DNA of 25,924 nucleotides from an uncultured Lentisphaeraceae bacterium (GCA_937892925.1 CALBHX010000092.1:1-25924), one strand, 5' to 3'. Shown: positions 17,212-25,456, counted from the first letter of the stretch. The notes: a model not told the origin generated them from the letters alone. Numbers and translations are program-made.

Positions 17212-17719
17212 TTTCGTTTCTCTCTTTCTGTAGGCACGTCAGTGCCAATATCAAAGCTTCCCGCACCGTTTGGGCACGAACCGCACACCGCGACCCGCGG
17301 AACCGAAACGTGCGCACGTGCGCCTCCCCGCAAACCGTGCATCCGATACACACCGTTCCAACAGGCTTCTCAGACGAACCACCGCCAGGACCGGCGATTC
17401 CCGTGGCAGAGAGCGCCACCTCCGCCTGCATCAATCGCGCGACTCCAAGCGCCATCGCTTCCGCACAGGGCTCACTCACCGCACCTGGCCTTCGAAGCAC
17501 CGTCTCCGGAACAGCAAGCACCGCGTGCTTGATGGCATTCTGATAGGCCATCACTCCGCCATTAAACACATCGCTTGCTCCCGCCACGGCCGTCAACTCC
17601 GCGCCGATCAAACCGCCCGTGCACGACTCCGCAACGGCAAGATGAAACCCCTGCTTCCGGCAAACCGCAAGCAGTCTTTCAGCCAAGACCTCCGTTGTTT
17701 CCTCTAAACCGCACGCCAT
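17198..17719 (-). CDS. pncC: Nicotinamide-nucleotide amidohydrolase (PncC, CinA C-terminal type)
   Basis: Deamidates nicotinamide mononucleotide to nicotinate mononucleotide, recycling NMN made by NAD-dependent DNA ligase. The 173-residue protein is a stand-alone CinA C-terminal domain. It has AESCTGGLIG with the catalytic Ser32, GGVMAYQNAIK, and the ATGIAGPGGG motif. There is no MoaB-like N-terminal CinA domain. It is the first gene of the branched-chain operon and overlaps ilvE by 14 bases. Only a poor ribosome site precedes the ATG, and an extended -10 sits immediately upstream, so its mRNA may be leaderless. The link with ilv genes is positional only. Confidence 0.92.
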   Translation of the reverse strand: MACGLEETTEVLAERLLAVCRKQGFHLAVAESCTGGLIGAELTAVAGASDVFNGGVMAYQNAIKHAVLAVPETVLRRPGAVSEPCAEAMALGVARLMQAEVALSATGIAGPGGGSSEKPVGTVCIGCTVCGEAHVRTFRFRGSRCAVRAQTVREALILALTCLQKERNENGRD

Positions 17720-17727
17720 AACCCACT

Positions 17728-17737
17728 CTTATACCAA
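17728..17737 (-). promoter_or_regulatory. Extended -10 motif next to pncC start
   Basis: On the minus strand TTGGTATAAG has a TGn extension and a -10 TATAAG, ending 8 bases before the pncC ATG. The start point would fall on or next to the ATG. The -35 region is poor (TGGATT at 17-base spacing). Eight of ten bases match the motif shared by the ATPase and parE promoters. Confidence 0.3.
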
Positions 17738-17903
17738 AAAATGAAAGAAAAATCCACCCGTCATGCCGTCTTTCGGCCCGCACACAACAACGTATAAGCC
17801 CTGTCAGAACAATGCGCCTTTAAAGCCCGCTTAGTTTATGTGTAGGCGATATTCCGCCCGCCCCTCGGTAACCGGAGGATCCCCCCTTCTGTGAGTTGCA
17901 ATG

Positions 17904-17955
17904 CGCTCCGAATTTTGTTCAACGTTGGAAATGCGTTGTGGGTAACAACGGAGCG
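17904..17955 (-). other. Bulged long hairpin in pncC-ilv leader
   Basis: Three helical parts stack: CGCTCCG (17904-17910) with CGGAGCG (17949-17955), TTGTT (17915-17919) with AACAA (17944-17948), and CAACG (17920-17924) with CGTTG (17934-17938), giving 17 base pairs, a 9-base loop and bulges on both sides. It lies inside the transcript expected from the promoter at 18026-18054. No known RNA family is recognised. It could be a regulatory leader structure or a small RNA; orientation is inferred from the promoter. Confidence 0.35.
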
Positions 17956-18025
17956 GATTCGTAACAACCCCGTGTGAGCCTTCAAAATGCCCATTACTAT
18001 TCCGCTCAGTTAAGGATAATGCCAC

Positions 18026-18054
18026 CTTATATAGTAGAAATCTTGTCTGAACAA
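18026..18054 (-). promoter_or_regulatory. Sigma70-like promoter candidate for pncC-ilv run
   Basis: On the minus strand -35 TTGTTC (18049-18054) and -10 TATAAG (18026-18031) are separated by 17 bases. Transcription would start near 18019, giving a leader of about 300 bases before pncC. Position between a terminator-like hairpin and the next run fits an operon promoter. Confidence 0.45.
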
Positions 18055-18143
18055 TACGGCCAGGCACCGTGTCCTCACCTAACGCCCTCTCAAGCTGTTT
18101 TAATCGTGTGCCGCCCTTACGCTCTACCCATGATCACCCAACC

Positions 18144-18184
18144 TAAAATAACGAAGCGCTCCTGATACTGGAGCGCCTCGTTAT
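18144..18184 (-). terminator. Terminator-like hairpin after V-ATPase operon
   Basis: A 15-bp stem (18148-18162 with 18170-18184, one G-T wobble on the minus strand, 7-base loop), containing GGCGCTCC and GGAGCGCT, is followed by a short T run. It lies 28 bases after the atpK stop codon. The stem is strong but the T tract is only 3-4 bases, so termination efficiency is uncertain. Confidence 0.7.
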
Positions 18185-18212
18185 AGCGAATCTAGCCTTA
18201 CAAGCGCACCGC

Positions 18213-18674
18213 TTAAACCTGAGGCGCCGCCAGATTGCCAATGGCGATCAGGGTGAAGACCATGATAAAGATCGCCGTGGTTTCAACAATGCCCAATGCG
18301 GCGAGATTATTGGTAAGCCCCTGGCCAGTCTCACCCTGAGAATCAGCCGAACATCCACCTGCACGCCCCTGAAAGATGGCCGAAACCCCGATGCCCAAGC
18401 CAGCAAAAATACCAAGAATGAGCATCCCCAGGCCACCGCCGGGAATCACCTGCGTTTTCGTCATAGTGAACATCAAAATCATGCCGTAAAGAGTCTGCGT
18501 GATCGGAGCGCCCACATAAGCCAGCAAAAGGAAGGGAGCGGGGCGGTTTTGCGCGTAACATTTCTTCCAGGCGCCGATGGCGCCTGCAGCGGCAAATCCG
18601 GTGCCGATAGCCGAACCCAATCCAGAGAGTGCCAAGCAGGCAACTGCGCCTGCGACGGTAAGTGCGGTATCCAT
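18213..18674 (-). CDS. atpK: V-type ATPase subunit K (rotor ring proteolipid)
   Basis: Membrane rotor subunit of the V/A-type ATPase. The 153-residue protein has four membrane helices as two hairpins, as in Enterococcus hirae NtpK. The sodium-binding residues of NtpK (T64, Q65, Y68, Q110, E139) have clear counterparts: Thr59, Gln60 and Tyr63 in APITQTLYG, Gln102 in FQGRAG and Glu131 in VETTAIF. The Gln-to-Glu spacing is 29 in both. Thus the ring carries one carboxylate per four helices and is predicted to bind sodium. The loop between Gln102 and helix 4 is polar (CSADSQGETGQG). It lies 14 bases after atpI and is the last gene of the operon. Confidence 0.95.
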   Translation of the reverse strand: MDTALTVAGAVACLALSGLGSAIGTGFAAAGAIGAWKKCYAQNRPAPFLLLAYVGAPITQTLYGMILMFTMTKTQVIPGGGLGMLILGIFAGLGIGVSAIFQGRAGGCSADSQGETGQGLTNNLAALGIVETTAIFIMVFTLIAIGNLAAPQV

Positions 18675-18688
18675 GATGTGTTATTCCT

Positions 18689-20515
18689 TTACTGTTGAGG
18701 TTGTTTGAAGGGAGTGTAGGGCTGGCCGGTCCATGTAATACCCTTAGCATTGGAGAACTCCAGCGTATTCAAGCGCACGGCATGAACCAAGACCGAGAGT
18801 GCACCCATAGCCAGATTCAGCCCATGCCCAATAAGCAAAATCGCCGCTACAGCCAACACGCGAAGCACCATCGGTAAATCCAGACCGAGCGCCATGGCAT
18901 TAAAGTTTTCCGCCACTTTAACTGAAGCCAACCCCACGGCAAACAGGCGCACGTAACTGATGATATCCCCCATTGCACTGATGACATTGAGCGGAAGCAT
19001 CCCAATACTGACGCCTTGGTGGCGGATATCCACCACCAACGGCACCAATATCAATACCACGCTGCCCGCCAACAGCCACCACGTCCACTCCGGCTGAGTA
19101 AACCAATTCACAACAATACCGCAGACCACAAGGAACATACTCCAAGTTACACCCAGCCACCCCAGCTCACCTATCATCTTCAAATGCGGCGCAAAGAGAA
19201 TGGCATTCCATAACCGCGCCACGGAGAGATGAAGCGCACCGAGCAGGAAACAGAGGAACATCAGATTGTTGTCATCCCCCAGCCAAGCTACAGTCGGAAT
19301 CGCCTGCAAGCATTGCGGTAACGATCCCTTGGCAATCCCGAAGTAGGTTCCGGAGAGAACTCCCCACACGATTGTTGAGAGTGAAAATACGCCCATCAGC
19401 AGAAGCACCGGCCGTGCTGCGGCTCGGCATCTCAGCTTCCAGGCCACCGCCAACACCGCCGCCAGCAAAATGGCTCCATACCCGGCATCACCCACCAACA
19501 TGGCAAAAAATATGGAAAAAAAGAGGTAAAACGGAATCGAGCAATCACCCTCTGTATACCCCGGCAGAATGCCCAAGCCCTTGAATAACGCGCCTATGGC
19601 ACGGAACCCTCGCGGCGGCTCCAGCAAGACCGGCACGTTTGGGTCATCCGGCGCGGGCGTTTCCAGCACCACGCCCCACCCCTCGCGAGTCGCCTGCGCC
19701 AACACGTTCTGCTCGGCACGTTCTGGAACATAGCCATTTAAACAAGCCACTTCGCCATGCGCCTGCAGGTTAGCCGAAGCCAGCGCAAAAACCTGCGCGG
19801 CCTGCGCCTGACGCGCCTGCTTTTCAATCGTTGGGCGTACGCTTTGGCTACAGGCCGCAAGTTGCGCCATCAACGCATCAGCGGTTTTTTCCGCTGTCTC
19901 GGCTTGCTGAAGCAAGACCCGCGTGGCTGCGGGCGGCAACGGCACGAGTTCACACTCGGCAGGAAGCGGTTCCGCAGCAAGCCATGCGCCGTAAACAAAA
20001 CCGGCTTCCCGTTGAAAGAAAACAGCAGAGGCCTCCACTGCCGCGGCGTGCGCCTGCGGCACTTTGAACAATATTACCTGCACACCCTGCCGTGCCAACG
20101 CCTGGATTTTTACCGGATCCACTTCTCCGAAGGGCTCGTAACGACGCAGCTGCAATCGAAGCGCAAAGGCTTCCTCGCGCAAACGTGTGATCCGTTCGGC
20201 TATATCATTAACCTCTGCGGCATCCTGCGGCGGCTTCAGGTCTCCACAGGAAGCAATCAACTCCGACAGCGGCAGCGCCGCTACGGCAGAAGATGCTTCC
20301 GGTTTGAACACGAATGTTCCGCCCTGTTTCAGCACATCCAACACGCGTAACGCACGCTCGGAGCCTCTCACTGCTGCGGCCGCCTGCCGAACTTCAGCTC
20401 CATCGCGCACCTCCTGCGTAATATGGACACAGCCCAATGCCCGCAGCGAACAAAGAGCCTCCTGCCTTGCACGCACCGTGCAAAGCACCATCAGGCGCTT
20501 CATCGTTACAATCAT
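18689..20515 (-). CDS. atpI: V-type ATPase subunit I (stator a-subunit)
   Basis: The ion-channel stator subunit against which the K ring turns. The 608-residue protein has a soluble, helix-rich N-terminal half of about 300 residues and a polytopic C-terminal half. It contains FYLFFSIFFAMLVGDAGYG at the first membrane part and SYVRLFAVGLASVKVAENF, where the Arg is the conserved residue facing the ring carboxylate. Length suits bacterial family members. The ATG at 20515 overlaps the atpD stop as ATGA and follows GGAGGAG, so it was preferred to the ATG four codons on. Confidence 0.94.
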   Translation of the reverse strand: MIVTMKRLMVLCTVRARQEALCSLRALGCVHITQEVRDGAEVRQAAAAVRGSERALRVLDVLKQGGTFVFKPEASSAVAALPLSELIASCGDLKPPQDAAEVNDIAERITRLREEAFALRLQLRRYEPFGEVDPVKIQALARQGVQVILFKVPQAHAAAVEASAVFFQREAGFVYGAWLAAEPLPAECELVPLPPAATRVLLQQAETAEKTADALMAQLAACSQSVRPTIEKQARQAQAAQVFALASANLQAHGEVACLNGYVPERAEQNVLAQATREGWGVVLETPAPDDPNVPVLLEPPRGFRAIGALFKGLGILPGYTEGDCSIPFYLFFSIFFAMLVGDAGYGAILLAAVLAVAWKLRCRAAARPVLLLMGVFSLSTIVWGVLSGTYFGIAKGSLPQCLQAIPTVAWLGDDNNLMFLCFLLGALHLSVARLWNAILFAPHLKMIGELGWLGVTWSMFLVVCGIVVNWFTQPEWTWWLLAGSVVLILVPLVVDIRHQGVSIGMLPLNVISAMGDIISYVRLFAVGLASVKVAENFNAMALGLDLPMVLRVLAVAAILLIGHGLNLAMGALSVLVHAVRLNTLEFSNAKGITWTGQPYTPFKQPQQ

Positions 20516-21123
20516 TCCGCACGCTCCTCCGGTTTACTCGCCCGCCCTTTGGCAATTTTACCACGCACCACGGCGGCAGTCTGCTCATCGCCAATGAAGA
20601 TACGTATCACGCGGATATTCTCTTTACATTCCGGGATTTTGACCTTCTCGAAAAGGTTAACCCGCTGCCCCGTAGTATGCAGTTCTTCCTGCACCAATTC
20701 CCGCTGACGACGTAGAACATCCCCCTCTGCCCGGAGCTTCATCAAGGCCATCAAGGTTTCCTGCGCATCATCCGTCCACGCAGGTGTACGATACGGATCG
20801 AGCGGAACCGGATGAGCGGCGATACCTTCGTAAACTGGAATCGCCACCCCGGCGATATTACCCGACGCAACGCGTATGCCCTCGAAAGAAACCAGTTCAG
20901 ACGGTTTCACCGCATCATCCGCATAAAGTGCCACCCAGGCATCCAACTGCTTCCGTAAAGTCGTCTCGCGTTCCTGCACATCCGCGAGTTTCGCAGAAAT
21001 GCCGGCAATCTCAGCCTGAAGCTGCTGTTTTTTCAACTGAAGCATCGGCAGAAACCGCTGAAACCGTTTCAGTGCATCCGTCTGCGCCTTCAGTTCTGTT
21101 TTTGTATGCTTGATTTTTGCCAT
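20512..21123 (-). CDS. atpD: V-type ATPase subunit D (central shaft)
   Basis: Central rotor shaft inside the A3B3 head. The 203-residue protein starts in the family manner (MAKIKHTKTELKAQTDALKR), has the long N-terminal coiled coil around residues 5-70, and ends with a second long helix that includes RRQRELVQEELHTTGQRVNLFEK, followed by IRVIRIFIGDEQTAAVVRGKIAK, typical of this subunit. An AGAGG ribosome site precedes the start. It is 36 bases after atpB and overlaps atpI by 4. Confidence 0.94.
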   Translation of the reverse strand: MAKIKHTKTELKAQTDALKRFQRFLPMLQLKKQQLQAEIAGISAKLADVQERETTLRKQLDAWVALYADDAVKPSELVSFEGIRVASGNIAGVAIPVYEGIAAHPVPLDPYRTPAWTDDAQETLMALMKLRAEGDVLRRQRELVQEELHTTGQRVNLFEKVKIPECKENIRVIRIFIGDEQTAAVVRGKIAKGRASKPEERAE

Positions 21124-21159
21124 GGCACACCTCTTCAGGCAAATACCGTAAGCGGGCGC

Positions 21160-22458
21160 TTATGCCTGCTTCGGCCAGAACTTCTCCGCCATTTTTGTGG
21201 GAATACCCGTTTCCATCGGCTCAAAACAGGAAGCCAGAATACGCCATCCAAGATCCAGCGCCTGTTCTAGTGGGATATTCACCGAAAGATCCATCATCTT
21301 TTCCTCAAAACATGCTCCATAACGCAAAAGCTTGTTGTCCCATTCACTCATGCGGAAACCCATGGATTGCTTTTCGGCGGCGTCTTTATACTGCGCATAG
21401 AGCTTAATCATCGCATCCATAATGGTTCGGTGGTCTTCCCGTGTGTCCTTATTCACCTGCTGCTTCAGACGCGACAAGGAGCCGAAAGGCTCGATGCGGC
21501 CGTTACGCAGATAAAACTGCCCCTCCGTGATATAACCGGTGTTGTCCGGTACGGGATGCGTCACGTCATCACCCGGCATGGTGGTTACGGCCAAGATGGT
21601 AATCGAGCCCGCGCCTTCGAAGTCCACGGCTTTCTCGTACCGGGCGGCCAGCTGCGAATAGAGATCGCCGGGATAACCGCGATTGGATGGAATCTGCTCC
21701 ATGGTGATAGCAATTTCCTTCATGGCATCAGCAAATGACGTCATGTCAGATAACAACACCAGGACGCGTTTCCCTTTCAAGGCAAACTGTTCGGCCACAG
21801 CCAAAGAAACATCCGGCACAAGCATACACTCCACCACCGGATCGGCCGCCGTATGCACAAACATCACCGTGCGCGAGAGTGCGCCGGAAGCATCCAATGT
21901 ATCACGAAAGGCCAAGTAGTCATCATGTTTTAACCCCATGCCTCCGAGGATAATGATATCAACCTCAGCCTGCAAGGCAATCCGCGCCAATAGATCATTA
22001 TATGGTTCACCTGCGCGAGCAAAAATCGGCAACTTCTGGCTTTCAACCAGTGTATTGAACACATCAATCATCGGAATACCCGTGCGCACCATATGGCGCG
22101 GGATAATTCGCTTGGCCGGATTAACCGAAGGCGTTCCGATATCTGTTGGATTCATGGTCAGCTCAGGCCCGTTATCACGCGGTTTGGCCGACCCGGTAAA
22201 CACCCGTCCCAACAATTCATCCCCAAAAGGCACCTGCATGGGGTGCCCAAGAAAACGCACCCGGGCATCCGTGGCTACGCCGCGCGCACCAGCAAAAACC
22301 TGAAGCGTTACTTCCTCCCCGGCGAGCTTGATTACCTGCGCCAACGATGACCCTACACGGGAGTCTATCTCCGCCAACTCCCGGTTTTTCACACCAGGCG
22401 CCCGAAGCGTCACCACAGAACCGGAAATGTTGTCAATCTGATGATACACCTTATGCAT
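21160..22458 (-). CDS. atpB: V-type ATPase subunit B (non-catalytic head)
   Basis: Regulatory nucleotide-binding subunit of the A3B3 head. The 432-residue protein starts MHKVYHQIDNISGSVVTLRAPG and has GRVFTGSAKPRDNGPE, the region RTGIPMIDVFNTLVESQKLPIF, and, in the Walker A position, FARAGEPYNDLLARI, which is degenerate as normal for B. The stretch VLVLLSDMTSFADAMKEI with SNRGYPGDLYSQLAARYEKA is diagnostic. The frame is open for 77 more codons upstream, but that part lies within atpA in another frame. The ATG at 22458 follows GGAGG and overlaps the atpA stop by 8 bases. Confidence 0.96.
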   Translation of the reverse strand: MHKVYHQIDNISGSVVTLRAPGVKNRELAEIDSRVGSSLAQVIKLAGEEVTLQVFAGARGVATDARVRFLGHPMQVPFGDELLGRVFTGSAKPRDNGPELTMNPTDIGTPSVNPAKRIIPRHMVRTGIPMIDVFNTLVESQKLPIFARAGEPYNDLLARIALQAEVDIIILGGMGLKHDDYLAFRDTLDASGALSRTVMFVHTAADPVVECMLVPDVSLAVAEQFALKGKRVLVLLSDMTSFADAMKEIAITMEQIPSNRGYPGDLYSQLAARYEKAVDFEGAGSITILAVTTMPGDDVTHPVPDNTGYITEGQFYLRNGRIEPFGSLSRLKQQVNKDTREDHRTIMDAMIKLYAQYKDAAEKQSMGFRMSEWDNKLLRYGACFEEKMMDLSVNIPLEQALDLGWRILASCFEPMETGIPTKMAEKFWPKQA

Positions 22459-24194
22459 GAGGAGCCTCCGAAACGCGTGCAAGCACCGCCGCACGGCGCG
22501 TTTCATACTCATCCACGCCCATGGGCGTGTTGTTCCAATCGATAAACGCCTGCTGCAATTGCAAGAAAGCACGCCGAGCAGCCGCCTTGTCCGCATAGGC
22601 AAATGGCGCATTAACGATTTGTTCCAAAACATCGAAGGCGGCGCGTTGCCGCTCCACCGAGCAGCTTGCGTCCACCTCATTGAAGGCATTCTGCTGCAAA
22701 TAGACCGCGTCTATCAGCTCTTTCTTCAAAAAGACCATGAAGTCGTCCATCGCCGTTCCCTCTTCTCCGACGACCTTCATCATCTGCTCCACATCCGCGC
22801 CCTTACGAAGCACGGCACGCATCGCTTCCACGCGTGGCTGCTCAATCACCGAGCGGTACTTACTCCAGGAATCCAACGGGTCAATAGCCGGAAAACGGCG
22901 TGCATCCGACCGCGCCCGTGAAAGCCCGTGAAACGCACCAACCACTTTCAGTGTAGCCTGCGTAACCGGTTCATCAAAGTTGCCGCCAGCCGGAGAAACC
23001 GTGCCGCCGATGGTAACCGATCCAATGGTACCGTCTTTCAGACGTACGCGCCCGGCACGTTCGTAGAATCCGGCAATTACCGACTCCAAATAAGCAGGAA
23101 AGGCCTCATCGCCCGGGATTTCTTCCAGGCGCCCAGACATCTCACGCAAGGCCTGTGCCCAACGCGACGTAGAATCGGCCAGCAGCAGCACATTCAGCCC
23201 CATTTGGCGATAATAGCCAGCGAGCGTTACTGCGGTATAAACCGAAGCTTCACGCGCGGCCACCGGCATGGAAGACGTATTGCAAATAATCACCGTGCGA
23301 TCCATCAGCGTGCGGCCAGTTTTAGGATCTTTCAGCTCCGGGAACTCGCGCAGTGTTTCAACCACTTCACCGGCACGCTCTCCGCACGCAGCCACAATCA
23401 CAATATCCACATCAGCATATTGCGATGTCTGGTGCTGAATGACCGTTTTTCCGGCACCGAAGGGGCCCGGAATACAATAGGTTCCGCCCACCGCTACAGG
23501 AAAGAAGGTGTCGACCGAGCGAATCCCCGTAGAAAGTGTCTCCGTTGGCCGCAACCGCTCAGCGTAACAGGTAATCGGAAGCTTGACCGGCCAGCGCTGC
23601 ATCAAACGAACAACGTGTTCCCCCCCCCCCGGCATCAACCACCACCGCCACTTCATCTTCAACCGTGTAATCTCCCTCGGGGCAAACGGATTTAACTGTA
23701 TAGACTCCACGCCAAGCAAAGGGCAGCATAATGCGATGTGTATAGACACCCTCGGGCACTGTTCCCACCGTTTCCCCTGCCGTCAGGCGAACACCAGGGA
23801 GAACTCTCGGCGTGAAATGCCATTTGGCGGTGCGGCTAAGCGAGGGCAGATACGTTCCCCGTTGAAGGAAAAAGCCACACTTTTCGGCCAGCTCAGGTAA
23901 GGGATTCAACAACCCATCATAGACGCGCCCCAACAGGCCAGGCCCCAGCTCTGCTGACAGCAAATCCCCCGTAAAGTCCAATTCATCACCCACCTTCAGA
24001 TCGCGCGTATCCTCAAATACCTGCATATCGGCCACACCGTTGCGCACACGCACAATCTCGCTCATCAGGCGCAAGGTCCGCCCAGCCTCCGGAATACACG
24101 CATAACCCACCTCATTCTGCGCCACTGCGCCGGAAAAGGCCACTGTAATCATGTTCCCGTTGACGCCTGTTACGTTTCCCGTTGTTTTACTCAT
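22451..24194 (-). CDS. atpA: V-type ATPase subunit A (catalytic), split by a G11 tract
   Basis: The ATP-hydrolysing subunit. The reading frame breaks at a run of 11 G on the minus strand (23620-23630). From ATG 24194 the first frame codes residues 1-191 with the N-terminal barrel and the A-specific insert (YTHRIMLPFAWRG), then leaves the frame and stops at 23559. The second frame continues EHVVRLMQRWPVKLPI and reaches the stop at 22451. With 10 G the protein is 580 residues, the normal length. It then has Walker A GPFGAGKT at about 243-250 and the catalytic Glu272 in CGERAGEV, followed by ADSTSRWAQALREMSGRLEEI. The homology continues on both sides with no gap or decay. Only the frame is broken, so sequencing error or slippage is likelier than an old pseudogene. 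The start has AAGGATGG upstream. Confidence 0.88.
23620..23630 (-). repeat. G11 homopolymer inside atpA
   Basis: Eleven consecutive C on the plus strand (G on the minus) lie in codons 189-192 of atpA. One G fewer restores the full-length frame. The tract codes a glycine run (VVVDAGGG) between the A-specific insert and the nucleotide-binding domain. It is the only such long homopolymer noticed in the window. Confidence 0.95.
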
Positions 24195-24237
24195 GGGTTT
24201 CCATCCTTACCAAACCGTTATCTGCCGCGCTCGGTCT

Positions 24238-24786
24238 TCAACCCTGCCGCACCAGGCGCGGAGCCTCAGGCAGTGCTTCCTCCAAGCGCTCCTTTCCACG
24301 CGCCTCATCCAAAGCTGCCAACCGAAGCGCCAGCCGAAGCTTAACCGCGTAAGCAAAAACCTGCCCACGCGCCATAGGGTCAAACCCCGCCAAATCATCT
24401 GCCGCAGCCCAATAGACCCGCAGCAGTGCACGTTCTCTCGTCAATGGATCCGACGAAGACTCGAATGCCGCCGCCACCGCCCGCTCCAGCCAGACTGGGC
24501 AGGCCGAAGTTTCAGGCGGCACAGCCTCAGCCTGCGCTCCTCCGCCCCGGCGCTCCAATCGTTTCCGCCCGATAGCCCGCAGCAGGGCTGCCTCGATTCC
24601 CTGCCAAGCAAGCGCCCAGCCCGTTGCATCAGGCTCTGCATAGCCGATGAGCAGGCGTTCGGCTGTCTCCGCCGCAGATGCAGGCAAAGCAGCCCGGCAA
24701 GCCGCCACGAATGCGTCTGCCGAAATGGCCGGCGGACGATCCGGAAAGAGCATGGGCAGCGAGGCCAGCAAGTACCCTGTACTCAT
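24238..24786 (-). CDS. DUF2764-family V-ATPase operon protein
   Basis: A 182-residue protein opening MSTGYLLASLPMLFPDRPPAIS, which fits the DUF2764 family found between atpE and atpA in Chlamydia-type V-ATPase operons. Its helical, Ala- and Arg-rich make-up (RERALLRVYWAAADDLAGFDP, ARGQVFAYAVKLRLALRL) and fixed gene position suggest it is a structural subunit, possibly standing in for subunit C, but no function is proven. It begins 6 bases after atpE and ends 43 before atpA. GAAGGA lies about 12 bases before the start, rather far for a ribosome site. Confidence 0.8.
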   Translation of the reverse strand: MSTGYLLASLPMLFPDRPPAISADAFVAACRAALPASAAETAERLLIGYAEPDATGWALAWQGIEAALLRAIGRKRLERRGGGAQAEAVPPETSACPVWLERAVAAAFESSSDPLTRERALLRVYWAAADDLAGFDPMARGQVFAYAVKLRLALRLAALDEARGKERLEEALPEAPRLVRQG

Positions 24787-24792
24787 GACGTT

Positions 24793-25368
24793 TTAGTCCT
24801 TCAGTAACGCAGCCAACTGTGGGCGAAGCAAGGCTGCCAGTGCTTCGGTAATCGCCTCGCCGGAAAAATCGTGTTCTACCCGGCCTCCGTGGAGGCGCAC
24901 ACGAAACCCTGTTCCCATCTGGGCATCGGTTTCCACCGTAACTTCGCCCTGTTTGGCTAGGCGGGCTTTCAATGCCGGCACCAGATCCGCTCCGGCTGTC
25001 AGCACGATGTGCCCCGTGCCGAGATAAGCAGCCACCGCATCAGCCACCAATTTTTCCACCAGAGGTCCCGGCGTCAGCGTTTCATCCACCACCCCGCCAA
25101 GGGTGCGTACAAAGAGCGCCTCGATGTCTTGCCCCAGTTTGAGCAGCACATCGCGCGCCGCCTGCCGGATAGTTGCCTCTGCCCCATGCGCAGCAAGCGT
25201 GGCCTCCGCCTGCGCCCGGGCGATTGTGGCCTCCGCTTCAGTTTGAGCCTTCGCAGTGATTTCGGCCGCGTCTTTGCGCGCCTTTGCCACAATGGCATCA
25301 GCCTCGGTTTGCGCCGCCTCTACTCCATCCTTACGAATCTTCTCCAAAAGGGCATCCAAATTTTCCAT
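24793..25368 (-). CDS. atpE: V-type ATPase subunit E (peripheral stalk)
   Basis: Peripheral-stalk subunit that ties the head to the stator. The 191-residue protein has an N-terminal Ala/Glu/Lys-rich coiled coil over about residues 1-70 (ADAIVAKARKDAAEITAKAQ), then the globular C-terminal domain with LVEKLVADAVAAYLG and GGRVEHDFSGEAITEALAALLRPQLA, as expected. The frame is open 23 codons further up, but the ATG at 25368 gives the usual start (MENLDALLEKIRKDG) and has GGAG at good spacing. First gene of the operon; transcription probably starts about 80 bases upstream. Confidence 0.92.
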   Translation of the reverse strand: MENLDALLEKIRKDGVEAAQTEADAIVAKARKDAAEITAKAQTEAEATIARAQAEATLAAHGAEATIRQAARDVLLKLGQDIEALFVRTLGGVVDETLTPGPLVEKLVADAVAAYLGTGHIVLTAGADLVPALKARLAKQGEVTVETDAQMGTGFRVRLHGGRVEHDFSGEAITEALAALLRPQLAALLKD

Positions 25369-25456
25369 AACGCCGCTCCAACCTTTCTCAAACTTACAGG
25401 CTGTACTGTACCACGCGCCAAGCATGTTCGCAACCAAAACGCACGCGACAGGAAAA

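Larger units (their letters stand above)
17720..18212. other. Intergenic region between V-ATPase operon end and pncC
   Basis: No credible gene: the open frames here, such as 17831-18067 on the minus strand, do not look like proteins. The stretch holds the terminator-like hairpin of the ATPase operon, a promoter candidate at 18026-18054, a long bulged hairpin at 17904-17955, two direct copies of GTAACAAC (17942, 17961), and a TATAAG extended -10 just before pncC. No T-box motif or recognised riboswitch was found, although branched-chain operons are often controlled in such leaders. Confidence 0.5.

Noticed and set aside
17831..18067. A 78-codon minus-strand frame in the pncC leader
   Set aside because: No ribosome site and no protein-like pattern; it overlaps the long hairpin and the promoter.
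17720..18212. T-box or other known riboswitch for the ilv operon
   Set aside because: The conserved T-box sequence is absent on both strands and no other known riboswitch core was recognised.
23631..23749. ATG-started frame beginning at 23749 as a separate start for the second part of atpA
   Set aside because: The first 40 codons are out of frame with subunit A and read as nonsense; homology starts only after the G tract.
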